This document shows, piece after piece, positions 34,618-47,376 of a DNA stretch of 64,000 nucleotides. Origin of the DNA: Tolypocladium sp. Sup5 PDA-1 (Eukaryota > Ascomycota > Sordariomycetes > Hypocreales > Ophiocordycipitaceae). The notes under the pieces were generated by a model that saw nothing but the letters and a program-made list of their open reading frames with translations, was not told the DNA's origin and made no database searches. How positions within the stretch are numbered: the stretch's first letter is position 1; each line of letters starts with the position of its first letter. The position numbers were made by a program, and so were the translations under genes. Where the stretch lies: NCBI GenBank assembly GCA_000750105.3, contig JPHH03000014.1:124001-188000 (forward strand). Direction: 5' to 3'.

Positions 34618-36424
34618 CTACAGCTTCATGCCCATGGCCTTGGCCACCTTCAGACTCTGCCTCATGCTCAGGTCCAGCATAATCTCCTCGCTGCCGCCAG
34701 GGATGGCATACGCCCTGACATCGCGGTACAGCCTCTCGACCTTGCCGCCCTGGCCGCCGCGCGAGTAGCTCAGGCCGCCAAAGATCTGGCTGGCCTCGCG
34801 GGCGCAAAACTCAAACGTCACCGTCGACTGCGCCTTGAGCGAGGCAATGGGCCCGCCGAGGCGCAGCATGGCCTCGGTCTCGCCCATCTTCTCGCACTGG
34901 TAGATGAGGTTCTCGAGCCAGTTGTACGAGGCCTCGATCTTCCGCGCCATGTGCGCCAGCTTCATGCGGATGACGGGGTGCTCGATGAGCTTCTTGCCAA
35001 AGGTGCGGCGCTTGTGGGCGTACTTGACCGACTCCTCGTAGCAGCAGCGCGAGAAGCGCAGGCACTGGATGATGATGCCAATGCGCTCGTGGTTGAAGTT
35101 GGTCATGATGACGCGGAAGCCCTGGTTCTGCTTGCCAAGCAGGTTCTCGACGGGCACCTTGACGTCCTCGAAGGTGATGTAGGTGGTGCCTGACGACCAC
35201 ACGCCCTGGCAGTCCATGCGGCGCGTGCTGACGCCTTCGCCGCGCTCAATGAGCAGCAGGCTGACACCGTTCATGCCGGGGCCGCCGGTGCGGACGGCGG
35301 TGGTGAAGTAGTCGGACCAGATGCCGTTGGTGATCCACTTCTTCTCGCCGTTGACGATGAAGTGCTTACCATCCTCGCTAAGCTTAGCCTCGCACGTCAG
35401 GTTAGCGACGTCGCTGCCGGCGTCAGGCTCCGTGATGGCCAGGCAGACGCGCTTGTCACCGCTCAGGATGCCGGGCATGATGCGGTCCTTGAGGGCCTGG
35501 GTGCCGAACTTCATGACGGGCGGGCAGCCGATGCCGAAGCCGCCGATGAGGTTCCACACGAAACCGCCGGAGCCGGTGCGCGACAGCTCGTCCGTCAGCA
35601 GCATCTCATGGAAGAGATCCCACTTCTCGGTCGCCACCGACTTGACGCCCGCCGCGTACTCGGTCGGGTACTTCATGCCCAACAGGCCGGCCAAGTACCC
35701 ACGGCGGCCCATCTCCTTGTAGATCTCCTCGGGCACGCGCTTGGCCTCGTCCCACTCGCTGACGTTGGGCTCGATCTCGGTTTCCACCCACTCGCGGATC
35801 TCGGCGCGCAGGGCAGCGTGCGTCTCGTTGAAGTAGGGGGAGTGGAACTGCAGAACTCTGGTTAGCTCACCATCTCTCCAACATGCACGAAGGACACTAC
35901 GAGGTGGGCGAATGGGAAACTCACGTTCTGGTACCACGAGGGGTCGGCAAACGGAATCTGGTGGCCAAAGGGCTCCAGGGGCTCATCGTTGTCGTTATGG
36001 CTCGCCGAATCCTTCTTGGCCGCGGAAACGGCGGGAGCACTAGGCGCAGGCTCGGGCTTGGGCTCGGGCTTGGGCTCAGCCTTGGGCTTGGTGTCGAGCG
36101 AGCCGACCTGCAGCCGGGACTGGTACTTTTTGAGGATGCCCTCGTTGTGGTATTTCCAGAACTGCTTGGAGGCGTCCTTGCCGGCCACACGCTGGAGGAT
36201 CTTCTTGCCGCCTGTTGCGGGTCAGCACATCGACTCTCTCTGTAGGTCCCTAGATAGTTTTACAGCCCCAGTGCCATGTAGACGCCGGAAGCGAGTGTGC
36301 TTCACATACCCGGGTGGTCATCCTGGAACTTGGTCACGTCGTAGACGTCGCCATCGACGATAATGTACAAGCTGTCCGACTTGTTGTGCGACGCAACGTC
36401 GCTGGTGGTGAAGGTCTTGGACAT
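34618..36424 (-). CDS. Cytochrome b5-acyl-CoA dehydrogenase fusion
   Basis: Three exons: 36424..36310, 36211..35925 and 35847..34618 (543 residues, in frame). Residues 1-80 are a cytochrome b5 domain with the heme-binding HPGG (H37, completed across intron 1) and second ligand H60 in KYHNEG. A PKPEPKPEPAP linker follows. From about residue 135 comes a full acyl-CoA dehydrogenase: FNETHAALRAEIREWVETE, then CLAITEPDAGSD, GEKKWITNG, MTNFNHERIGI and YAIPGGSEEIMLDL near the C-terminus, where the Glu is the likely catalytic base. The b5 domain probably passes electrons to or from the flavin, replacing or supplementing ETF. No clear peroxisomal SKL-type tail (ends MKL). Substrate unknown; it may be a fatty acyl-CoA or related compound. 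Confidence 0.95.
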
Positions 36425-37479
36425 GGTGACGTAGGTATCGGTGGACAGCGCTACAAAGGGAGGGCTTGTAGCGGGCAGAAAAGGATGGGTGAAGGAGGGA
36501 GTGAAGAGTGAAAAGGTCAAGATCGCAAGAAGAACAAGAGAGAGTCGAGGCCAAGCCCGTTAGGTCCGTCCCCAATCTCACTTAAATTCAATCGGCAATG
36601 GGACAGACGGACGATCACATGCTATGGCCCCGGAGGCAGTCGATTACACGCACCAAAAGCAGAGCACACCTCCGGAATTTCCCCCACAGAATCCTCTGTT
36701 TCCCCGTGGAGGGCGCCGCCTGGTATTTAGTGGTCAGGCGGCTCTCATGAGACAAGAGCTCGGCGCAGGCCATTGGCCGTGTCCCCGTGTGCAAACGCTT
36801 GCGCCTCTGCAGGGTCACTGTCATCTTTTTTGGCGGTGCCCGCATTCGTTGCATGTGAATGCGCTGCCACCAGCCTAGCGCAACCGGAGCTTTCCTGCTG
36901 GTCGGCCCTGATGTCATGGATCCCAGTGGGGCCGAGCCGAGGTTCAGCACCGCCAGGATGACCACTCGGAGGCCTAGCATTGCCAATGCCGGACAGCTTC
37001 AAATACAACTGTCAGACTCCCGAGGTTTCTGTTGCAGTGCCAGCGCGTGCATGCGAGAGTCTGAGTGTCTTGGCCCACTCCGAAAAGCCCCCCACACAGA
37101 GATGAAGCGCAGCTTGGTTCGGCCTGGGCATCTCCAAAGGAGAGCAAGCAGTCCTGCCCCCTCCATTCGTGATCGCATCTGCCACCCAAAGGCGAAACCT
37201 TCCGAAGCAACACATTGCATTCAAACCCCCTTACCAAATGGAAAAAGGTTCAATTCCGCCCATCGCATACCCGGTTTGATCCCGTGGTGCTTCCGTAACC
37301 GTAGGTAGTCGCGCCCGAAACTCCTCGAGCCCATCCGCCAAAGCCAAGCCATGCAAAACCCCTCCACAATGAGACGGTATCGTTCCGTACGAGTAGACCC
37401 TGAGCCCACCCAAACACCACGGGCCGTAGATGCAAACCACCTTGACCTCACCCACCCGCCGGCAGACCAAGGCGCCAGC
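36425..37479. other. Spacer between the dehydrogenase start and fen1 stop
   Basis: A 1.05 kb non-coding stretch with the dehydrogenase promoter at its left and the fen1 3' UTR at its right. Numerous overlapping short ORFs, none credible. Confidence 0.5.
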
Positions 37480-38785
37480 CTAGGCTCCTCCCGCACGAGG
37501 CTTCGCCTTGGCCGCCGCCTTTTCCTTCTTCTCCAGCTTCTGCTTCTTCTTCTTTTCCTCATTCTTCTCGTCTAGCCTTCGCTTGTGCGCCGCCTTCTCC
37601 TCGTCCGTTTTCGGGACCGGCTTGAAGAAGCCCTCCAGCCGGGCCTGCTGGGAGCTCTTCAGGTTCTTCTCGAGCCGGGCGCCGCCACTCCGGACACGGT
37701 CTTCGGAGAAGCCCTTCTCTGTCACCAGGAACGTGACGAGGCCGTCCATGTCGGGCTTGTCCCACTTGAAGTCGCACAGCGGGTCGTCGGCCTTGCGCAC
37801 GTCGGGTTCGAAGAACAGGTCCCGCGCGTCCTTGTATGGCCAGTCATCCGGCAGCGTAAACTTCTTCTTGGAGTCCTTTTCGATGGCCTCTACGACCTTT
37901 TCCAAGGAGCCGTGTTCGCGGATGAGCTTCAGCGCCGTGGTCGGTCCGATCTTTGGTATCGGGTCGAGATAGTCGCAGCCGAGGAGGATGCAGAGATCCA
38001 CAAACTGCACGCGTAAAAGGGTTAGCTGCTGATCGAATAGAGGGTACACCGACCAGGGATGCGTACCTGCTTCCGTTCCATGTTGAGTCCCTCCAGAACC
38101 TTGTCCAGCCGAATCTCCTGGATAGGCTCCTTGCGCTGCTCGCTAAAGGTGAGGTGGCGCAACAGAATGGGCGTGTTGAAGCACAGAGTGTCCATGTCCT
38201 CACTCGCCGCCGCATAGACCTTGCCCGCCCGAGCCAGCAGCGCGCACTGCGCCTCTGCCTCGGTCGGTGCGACAATGTACGGGATACCCATGAGCTTTAG
38301 CAGGCGCTGGCACTCGGCATTGTGCTCGCGCGTCACGCGCACCGTCCGCCGCGAGAACTTCTCCACGTCCTCGGCCGTGCCCGTCTCCTTGGCCTCCTCG
38401 AGGCCCTCGGTGGCCTCCTGCTTGCGCTGGAACCGCTTCGCCAGCTCGCCAGACTTGAGCTTCGGGGGCGCGCCGTCGAAGACGTAGAGGGGCTTGATGC
38501 CGTTGTCGACCATGCGCAACGTGCGGTAGAACATGCCCATCAGGTGCGACGTCGTCTCGCCGCTGTCGTTCATGAGCTGCTGGCCATCGGAGCGCACTGC
38601 GATCAGGAAGCTGTAGATGCTCATGGATGCATCCTAATTGGCGTTGTCAGCATTCGTCTCCGCAGATAGCTGGCATCCCAACGTACAATGGCGACTTTGC
38701 GACCAAAGTGGTTCTTGATCTCGCCCTCCTTGACCGCCTCTGGGGCCTCCTCCTTGATGATCTGGAAGAGCTGCTTGATACCCAT
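37480..38785 (-). CDS. rad27: Flap endonuclease 1 (FEN1/Rad27)
   Basis: Three exons: 38785..38687, 38633..38067 and 38004..37480 (396 residues; all phase 0). The N-domain starts [15 protein letters not shown] and contains DASMSIYSF (catalytic Asp) and the VFDGAPP motif. The I-domain has [13 protein letters not shown] and the SEDMDTL acidic cluster. The C-terminal part has the helix-hairpin-helix region [16 protein letters not shown] and a PCNA-interacting PIP box, QARLEGFF at about 342-349, followed by a lysine-rich tail. FEN1 removes 5' flaps during Okazaki fragment maturation and base-excision repair; length matches Neurospora and human enzymes. Exon 1 ends exactly before the catalytic DAS motif. 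Confidence 0.97.
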
Positions 38786-39712
38786 CTTGGCAGCTGCTGC
38801 TTCAGCTTCCTCTTCTCCGGCACACGGGCTCTCGCAGTCGGTTGAGCTAAGTTGGGCGTCGTCTTTAGTTCTTGAAGGAAGTGGACGACGCAGGGCTTCG
38901 CAACGCTGAACTGCTGCCTGGCGGTTTACGTTGGTCTCGGCCTGGAACGAGCTGGTGGGATGAAGATGCCCGCCTGTGCGAGACGCGCCAGAAAAGGCAT
39001 GACGCGCCCTTGTCGCGCACCTGGGGCAGGGTCCTTAAGTGGCCCCACCTTTTCCAGCTGTTGCTCTCAATGTCGAGATGGATCATGGATGTCAACCTGA
39101 GTACGGACAGGGTACTCGTTCAAGGTCCGAATCTATACTTCACTCGTCTATCCGTAGTCCGTACTCATGCATAAACTACGGGCTCCTAACCTGCTAAATG
39201 TCCCGAGGTCACCACCTCCCAGCCAAGTAGCCGCATCCCCCTCTGTCACATGCGTAGTCAAAGGCGCGAGGCCTCATCCTGAGAGCCGCATTGGGACAGA
39301 AGATGGCAGGATATCGCTTGAGCCGGGAGAGCACACGGTCATGAACAGTTCCCCTATCCTCCCCTCGTCACTGTTTCAGATGCCATCGGGTTTGTGTTTG
39401 ATATACCGCTCGGAATACAGAGCTGTCAAGGATGAATCTCGCCTTGCGCTCCACCTTGCCGTGCGGAAAACTACTTCGTCTACTCCGTCGATTCCACTGC
39501 CACGTGTGCTTGTCCAGGAGCAGCCAACATCGCCGTACATCACATGGGGCGTCACCGTGGCGCCGTGGGGCACATCCTTGCAGCTCGCGGCGCAGGAGTT
39601 CTCGATTTTGCTTGGGTATCGTACATTCATCCGCCAGAGGCACACATCGACGGGGCCATCCATCGTCATGGTCGGCAAATGGCGGTCTGGATAGTCATGT
39701 CAGTGGCCTTTT
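38786..39712. other. Spacer upstream of fen1 and downstream of the Nup37-like gene
   Basis: About 930 bp with the fen1 promoter and a TCCGTAGTCCGTAC word at about 39150. Two overlapping ORFs (39167..39694 plus, 39678..39376 minus) have no domain and are not accepted. Confidence 0.45.
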
Positions 39713-41919
39713 TCAGTCCTCCTCGAATAATACCTTCTTCCTCCCGCTACCCCGACTGTCTTCCATATTCTCCAGCGCATGGTCAATCTCCATGATATCC
39801 AGCATCTCGGCCTCCACATCCCGGGTCAAGTCAGCACTGGCGTCGGCTGCTGCGTTCAGCGTGTTCATAAACTCGAAGCCCACGCGGGGACGCGACGGCA
39901 ATTGTAGCGTGTCGTCCGCTCCGTTCGTTGCCCCCATGGTGTCTTCTTGGCTGTTCGGGAATGTCTTGAGTCTCAGCGTACCACGCTTAGCAGTGCTAAG
40001 GTTGTAGGATAGACTGCCTGTCCTGCCGTGCTTTCCGTGAACGATGATTGCGTCCGATCGCTCGCCCTTTGAGAACAGCCGCTTGCGTCGACTATCAACC
40101 GCCGCGCCAATCTTCTTGCCGGGGCCATCCTCCCCTTGTCGAACGACAACAATCCGTGACTCGCCTTGGATCAGGACATCGACTGCGAGACCGCCGTCCA
40201 GGTCAACTTGCTCGCCATTCTGCGGCGGGCCCACCACAAGGCTTGCGCCACAGCATCGCTCGCCAAGCAGTCCCGTTGACAAGTCAAGAAGCTTGACCAT
40301 CCTCGTTGGCTGCGCTCCGCTGAACAAGTTGACACCGCCGCCAGCCCCTTTCCGAAGTTGTGAATCCCAAAACTTCGACACCGCTGGGACGACGCAGACG
40401 TGCTCTTGGCCTCCGACCCATAGCACCAAACTCTCATCTTGCAATGACTTCCCTATCGGGGGCAGGACAACGGTTCGGACACCGCCATGAACGGTCGAGA
40501 GGCGGTCGAGCGTCGTGGCGGTGCTGAGGGACGCAGCAGCCTGACGGCGGGTGTGGGGGGTCATTGGTGCGAATTCTCCGGTTTGGGTTTCCTTTTGTTG
40601 TGTAGCAACACTGCGCAGAGAGCCCGTCCCCTCCACGTACCCAGATACGCTGAATGCCGTCAACGCCGCACCTCGAACACCAGACTTGAGCCGGTTGGAG
40701 ATGGCAGCCCCGGAGGAGGTGGGACTGACCCCGTCCACGTCCCATATCCCCCACATTCCATCCGCCAGGAGGGTAAACACCGCGCGACCATGCGAGATCC
40801 ACGCGGCATCCAAGATGGGCTTTCTTGATGCCGATGGTCTGGCAAACGGCTGGTACAGAGACAGGAGCCAGGACCCTTGCGATGGGAATGGGCCGACTGC
40901 GTCAGGATCAGGGGGTAATGAGGAGATGGCGAAGTCGTAGATTCGCACTGCCTGGTGTGGGGAGACGGCAAGGAGTTGCGTAGTGTGTGTCGGGTTGAAT
41001 GAAATGCTTGTGAGAGGATTTGGCAAATACTCGGTCTGGAATGGCTCCAATGGTCGCCCGGGCTTGGCTTTTGGATCCAGCGGAACGTCCCACAGTAGAA
41101 GGGTCCCCGAGGCTTGCCTAGAGCACGCTGCTACCACGGCTCTCGCCAGCTTGCCTTGCCGTTCTGCGGACTTGGGTCTGATCAAGTTCATGGCGAGTCC
41201 ATCGCTGTGCTTCAGCTGTCCGCCGAGGAGAACCAGCGACTCTCCCCACGCCCCAGACCCAGCTTTTCCCGCCAAGAGGTCGGTCCTCAGCTCTGGCCTC
41301 GCCTTGCTCTCCGGAGATGGCGGCGTCAGTGGCAGAGTAATCACGTAGACGTCGCTCGTGACACACGACACCGCAAACACCATCTGTTCAGCGAGAATAG
41401 GAGCATCTCCAGTCGCCGCAGCTTGTGCAGAGCACGGGTCCATTGGGATCACTGCCACATGAAGCACAGCCGTCCCCAGCGTCAAGTCCAATGTCTGTAT
41501 GATTTCCGGAAAAAGGGTCTGCTCGGCAACATCTTCGAATTGCGGCTTGTCCTCGAACTTTGGCGTCGATTGCGATTTCGTGGGTGGCTCGTCGTCGTCC
41601 GAGTCGATAATCATGACAGCATCTTCCGACGTCCCATTCTGCTTCTCTTTGGGGGAAGCTTGCTTCTTGGGGGGCTTAAATCGCCTGCCGCCCCGCCACA
41701 CCAAGGTCACGCCGTTCTCGTGGCCGTATACCATGATCGTGGCTCCCTGGGGAGACTGGACGGGGTAGGTCTGGACATCGTTGATACGCCGCGACAGGCT
41801 GTATCTGTAGTGTTTCCGTCAGCAATCTTGCGGCGCTTCCAGCAATTGAGCTCCCTGACTCACGCGAGTTGCGTGTTCTGCGCAGTGCGACGAATCCGCG
41901 GCGTTGTGGCCAAGCTCAT
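39713..41919 (-). CDS. Probable nucleoporin Nup37-like beta-propeller protein
   Basis: Two exons, 41919..41864 and 41804..39713, give 715 residues; the intron is GTGAGT...TACAG and the junction codes NTQL-A-YSLSRRIND in frame. The protein has scattered WD/beta-propeller-like strands (AVFTLLADGMWGIWDVD, HTTQLLAVSPHQAVRIYDFA) and an acidic SDDDE stretch near residue 80. Its start (IRRTAQNTQLAYSLSRRINDVQTYP, then YGHENGVTLVWRGGRRFKP) resembles what I recall of filamentous-fungal Nup37. If correct it is part of the Nup84/Y-complex of the nuclear pore. Family assignment is from memory and not certain; an unrelated WD40 protein is the alternative. Confidence 0.55.
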
Positions 41920-43484
41920 GATGAAGGTTGTGCCGGGTGCACATGTGGTGCAAACGGGGCGTTTGTGGGCTCTGGAAGGATGGTGATCAAGCTTCAGTCC
42001 ATGATACGAGATCTTGAGAGGTTCGGGGGACGTTGAGAAGGCTAATCAGCGCCTCGCTTAGAGCTTTGGGGAGTTTGGGTGAAACTTTTCTGTACGCGAC
42101 CTGGCGTCGCGCCGCTGTGAAGCTCCCGTTGGTGTTGCCATCACGTGACGGGTGTCGACACAGCGACCACTGCTCCCAGCCGATGCCTGTTCCTACCCTA
42201 TACCTCGATGAGCCATGAAGCAAATCTTCATGTATACCGGAGTTGCACGTTACGTAGCATCTTGGGTCTTTATCCTATTGTGCATTTGCCAATTGTGCAT
42301 TTATCATCTTTTTCAGGACATATTTTTGAATCTGCTGTTTAACTCATCCTGCATGGCGTTGGAGTGGTGGCAATAAAGCTTTCAACAGCCTGCGCTTCTG
42401 GTACTCGGTGTTCACGATCTGGTTGAAATGAGCCTTATCAACTACCTAGACAACTGCTATCGAAAGTTTATGAACTCAGGTCCATGAGGATGACCCGGCT
42501 GGGGGGTTAGACCAACTCAAGGCGGTTATTTTACATAGAATCTTTCCTGTGAGGTTAACACGTAACACTTGAAAGCTGGGCTGCATGTGATGTGATAACA
42601 CTTGGCGCAATCAAACCCGTGAGGCACAGATGAAGCACTTCACTTCACTCTTTTGAAAGACCTAATAGGCTTCTAGAGCTAGAACTCGTTCACATGTGAC
42701 ACGACGACAAGTGCAAACGACGACAGAGTTTGACATGACTGTGCTTGCTTCACTATGGGCAATCCATACATACATCCCGCACTACCTACCTACCTAGGTG
42801 GCTTCCATCGCTCCGCGTCCCAAGAGAAATAAGAGTGAAATAATAAAATAGCTAAGTTGGCGACAACAAGTGGTGTGTCCCATTTTCTCCCTTTCTCCGA
42901 CAGAGGGACAGCTCGCCTCGGTTTCATATCCCAGAATGCCGGCTCAGTTAGCCTTTGTGTGCTCTCGCCGTCCGAAACGATGAAGCCAAGCATCTGCATA
43001 CACAGAGCGGTCCCTTCAGATCTCGAATCGCAGGAGACAATAAAAGGTGACTGGACTGTCCGCACCTGTATGTACGGATTCAGTCGCCACGTCTGAGCCC
43101 AACCGCATCGTGACTGTTTGAACAGGGAACGAGAAGGAAAGCTGGAGCAATCGCAATATCGTATGCACCTCTCAAGTCGCCGAAACCAAAATTTGAAGCT
43201 CAATTGAGACGTAAGGAGTGGACGGTGTATGGGATCAACCAGGGTGCTTCGTATGGGCCGTCGAGTTCGGTCGTTCCCACCAGGCAAATAAATATATCCC
43301 TACGCCCTTGAAAACAAAAGGACTAACGCCGTCAGGCCATCGGTCAGGGGACCAACCAATGGGCATGAGCTTCATCCCAATAACGCCGTGAATGCCTGAG
43401 GTTGGGGGTGGTATTTCGAAGAAAAGGGGGATTGTATATGTTGACAGATTTCGCTGGTTGTGATGTTGGCGACGTGGGTTAGGC
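41920..43484. other. Spacer between the Nup37-like start and WSC gene stop
   Basis: A 1.6 kb AT-richer stretch, mostly 3' UTR of the WSC gene plus the Nup37-like promoter. No ORF with domains. Confidence 0.5.
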
Positions 43485-44441
43485 TCATGCGTTGGTGACC
43501 TGCGCAAGTGAGTCAGCTAAGGGCCATCACGCGAGAGTTGTTTATGGAACAAGACATACCCTGAGGATCCTGCGCGAGTAGTCTTCGTTGTCTGCAATGC
43601 TGCCATCGCTCATTCTGCGATTGGCCAGGACGGGATCAAGGCGTGCGTCGGTCATGGAAATGCTTCCGCTGCTACCCGGGGGCTTCGAGCCGTTGATAAA
43701 GGCGTTGACCGCTGCGTTTCGGCGATGCTCCTCCTCAATTTCGGCATTGCGCTTCCGCCGCAGGAAGAAGAAGATGCCACCGACAATTGCTGCAGCACCG
43801 ACCACTCCGGCAACAACACCCGCCGCAATGCCAGCAGTGTTGGGGCTGCTCTTCTTGTCATTGTCGGGTGCCGATGATTCCGCCGGCGGCTCGGTCTCGG
43901 TAACGACAGCAGGCGCAGAAGAGGACTGGTCACCCAATTGTGTCGAAGTCGGTTTGGTAGAACTCGAAGTCGTCGATGGTCCCTCCAAAGCAACAGCCTC
44001 GACATAGATACCTGTGTTGAAGACGGACCAGTACCCAGGCTTGCCGAGCCCACCGCAGGCTTCTAGGTCGTAAGACGGGCAAGGGTAGTTGCATTTCTTG
44101 TCGTCAACCACATCTGAATCAGGTGGATAGGCATAGCCACAAAAACATTGCGGGCCATGCAGACCTGACACCCAGAAGTTATCGGCTTTGCATGCGTCAT
44201 TGCAAGACCCCGACGACATGTTTATGACAGCATGCATGGTCATGTTGCCTCCTGACCCGTAGCAGCCGTGGGAAGTGGACACGTTTGGAATAGGAAAGGT
44301 GGAAGGGCTCTGCTTGGCCTTGGCTTGACGGATGACTTTGGTGCCATGTTCGCCGCGGCTGACCTTGGTGGGCGAATCGGGAGCGCCGTAGACTTGTGAG
44401 GCCGCCAGCAGGGCCGCAAAGGCGATTATTGACGTCTTCAT
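43485..44441 (-). CDS. WSC-domain cell-wall integrity sensor
   Basis: Two exons, 44441..43560 and 43499..43485 (298 residues). The second exon is only 15 nt and supplies the end VTNA-stop after DYSRRILR. A signal peptide covers residues 1-19 (MKTSIIAFAALLAASQVYG). The WSC domain (about 57-140) starts HGCYGSGGN and contains eight cysteines, including GPQCFCGYAYP and CNYPCPSYDLEACGG. A Ser/Thr-rich mucin-like stretch then leads to one transmembrane helix (AAGVVAGVVGAAAIVGGIFFFL) followed by RRKR and a cytoplasmic tail with EDYSRRILRV. This is the layout of Wsc1-type sensors that report wall stress to Rho1/Pkc1. Partner and specific stress are inferred. A 5' region of about 600 bp precedes the next spacer. 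Confidence 0.92.
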
Positions 44442-46590
44442 GGTGTCGTTTGTGTTTTTCTGGTTGAATCAAATCGATGGAGCGAGCGTATGGAAGAAAA
44501 GACTGTATCGAGTGGCGTCTAGGTCACAAACAGCGAGTTCGTGGCCGTTGTTGTCGTCGCCGGCGAGGATGACAGCCGTCAATGGAGGAAACGCAGTTGC
44601 TGCGACTCCACCAGGGAGGTGTTGAGTCAGAAGAGAAGCGGCGAGGAAAATGAGTCGTCGGCGAAGCGTGGTCTTTCGAGGGCGATGTGTGCGTGATTGA
44701 GGTTCGTCGGCGTGGTGTTCGGGGCTTGTTGTCGATGGCGACAGCGACGGACTGTGGCCCTCACGATGGGACGAACGATCGAATCAAGGGCGTGTACGAA
44801 ACCGAACTGCTCAAACGGCGAGAGAAGGAGAGGGCGAAGACTGCCTCTGCATCAGGTCACCCAAGGCGATGGATGGCGAGGATGAGAATGCAGTGGGGGG
44901 CGGTCGGAAAGAAGGAGGGACTGGAACGAGCGACAGTCGATTGTTTGAAAGGGGGCGAGTTGTGAGACGGCGATGAACGCTGGGGGAGTGGGTGAGAGGA
45001 CAGAGAGAACGAGAGGAAGAGAGCGCGAGAGAGGAGTGGGAACCTGACCGAACCTAACGCTGGGGAGGCGTGTGTGGGCTGGGCAGGCGAGTCCAGGGCA
45101 GGCTGGTCAGGGGATGGATGGGGATGGGGGGGCAGATCGGTGGCAGGCAACAAAATTTGCGGGTGTGGATGGAGCGTGGTTGGATGGAGGAGCGCTGGCG
45201 AGCACGTCCCCCCGGTGGCCGTTCCTGAGCCCGGCGCGTGTGCGACACCATCAAACAACCGAACCCAGGTAGCCAGACACGCTGTCGCTGGTTTGCTGAT
45301 GTCCCGATCCAACCCCTGGAAGCAAACCAACGGTGGTGCGGTGGCAGTGGTGGAGCAGGGATCAGGCATGCCCGCTGGACCTGGTGGATGTCTTCGCGCA
45401 GGCTGGAATGGGCTGTGCCTATTGGCCTGCTTGCGTGTCAGGCACAGCGGCCTTTCCCGTCTGGTGCAAACCTTACGGGCCCCAAACTGCCTAAAAACTG
45501 GTGCCGCCCAGGCCTGCCAGGGGCCGTTTCTGCGTTGTCTCTCTGGTGGCGGCGCGACCTGCAGCAAGGAGCAGTGGGGGTTTTTTCTTTGCATGGACTG
45601 GTCCCGGACTTGCAGATCCCGGGCACACCCTTGCACAGTAGCGATACGCGGGCTGCAGCTCCGCCACAGTAGGGCACTGGCGCATCTACCAGCGTTTTCT
45701 TTAACGGCGTACCTGCATCAGCCAATGCGTCGGTGTCTCCAGTACAAAATTTCAACTCGGGCACTTCTCACGGGCTCCACCGTAATCAAACTAAGGCACC
45801 TCCTTATCCAACGCAGGTGCAACTCGAGGTCGCGCACAACCGTCGGAACTGCCTCTTGTGCAAGCTTGTCATCAAACGCTTGTGCAAACTGAATAATGAT
45901 GAACGCGTGCAGAGTGCCGCGGCATTGCGTGGCCTTCACGTGAAGTTGCGGGCAGATGCTAATACGTACGGCCTACGGACTACTGATGTGCACTTCGCTC
46001 GCGCTCATATCCGCCAGGCAGCGGTCGAGCACATATGTATTCGAGTGAGAATCGTGCATCTTTCGCATTCAAAGGCTCAAAAAGACGCTCTCACGCCAAG
46101 CCAACTGCATGCCCGCCTGCACATGTACCCATGTACAAGGCTCCGCCGCTCGTGCATACAGACAAGGACTATCCGTATTCGTGATTGTTCACAGCGATCG
46201 TTGGCTTTTTGAACGCGTGTGCCCGCGCAAATGTCCAGTTGCATCAGAGGCTTTGACGAGGAATGCACAAGTCACATGATGGCAGCACAACTTGTCAATG
46301 AACGATTACACAACCACGTATGTACGGATAGGATAGTTGTGTCAGAAACTGCGTCAAGCAGCGCTACAGTCGCAGAGTTGAGACAAGCAGCCAGAGACGG
46401 CTCCCAGCTTATTACTCCGCTCCCAGAGAAAAGTCAAGTGACCTAAGGCACCACTCGTATGTAGGAAAAGGATCGGCTCCTCGATGAGAGAGAGAGAGCT
46501 CTCGAATTAACCGAAATACGGTTATCGGAGGCCGCTGGTCAACACTGAACAAGCGCTTCAGCTGCTGTGCACAGTCAGGACCTTGTAGTT

Positions 46591-46634
46591 CGTTTTCGTA
46601 CCTTACGTACGCAGTACTTCGTAGTCCGTACTAG
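46591..46634. repeat. GTACCTTACGTACGCAGTAC-type word cluster
   Basis: CGTACCTTACGTACGCAGTAC followed by TTCGTAGTCCGTACT; members of the dispersed family, in the gene-poor spacer. Confidence 0.6.
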
Positions 46635-47309
46635 CAAGCAGTCGCTCAGTGTATCGACAACTTAGGCCAGGTACCTAGGTATCTTATGCAGGTGCAGATA
46701 GTAGTGCACTATTGTGCACTACGGGCCACTTTACACAGCGGGTATGTAAATGTTCATTGTGCTGCAAGGCCTCAATCGGAAACGGCGGGGACGCCCAGGC
46801 GTGGAACCTCCCAACTCGCTCGCACGTTCGATACGAGAACCAAGCCATACACAGCCTCCCTATGCAATAATTCCATGATTTATTATGGCGCTCTTTTTGA
46901 GCATTGGCATGCGAGATATCAGTGACGGTTCTAATAATAACCATGAGATCCAGAAAACAAAATGACCCAGCTCTCTTATCCCAAGGTTTCTGCTCAAACT
47001 ACGGACTACTCGTACAGAAGACGTGCAAGGGCACAGCCAGGGACACGACTACTCGTACTGTGAGCATTCCAATGAGCACCTCTCCCGCCCTGTCTCGCGT
47101 GTTGTACGTAAACGGCACGTTGTCGCGGCGTGTCCGACTCGTGTCCGATGGCCTCCCTGTTGCTGCCATTTGCGTGCCAACGCAAACAATTGATTCATAA
47201 GTAAGCCTCGCGGCAGACTGCCGATTCCTTGCGCGCACATTGTTCTCATGGAGGCGGAGTCGCGAGCCGTTCGTGAGGTTGTTCCACAACCTTCCCTGGT
47301 CATAACGAC

Positions 47310-47376
47310 TTGTACGGAATACTCCGTCTTTCGTACTCCGTACGAGGTATTACTTCGTACGGACTACGGAGTACAT
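47310..47376. repeat. Dense TACGGAGTAC / TACTTCGTAC cluster
   Basis: The run contains TACGGAATACTCCGT, TACTCCGTACGAGGTA, TACTTCGTACGG and ACTACGGAGTACATG within 67 bp; together with 13101-13200 it is the clearest cluster in the window. Confidence 0.65.

Noticed and set aside
39167..39694. 175-codon plus ORF and a 100-codon minus ORF
   Set aside because: They overlap each other in the Nup37-like gene's 3' region and match nothing recognisable.
44857..45892. 260- and 272-codon overlapping frames on opposite strands
   Set aside because: Open on both strands in GC-rich DNA; no domain or splice logic; likely WSC promoter and spacer.
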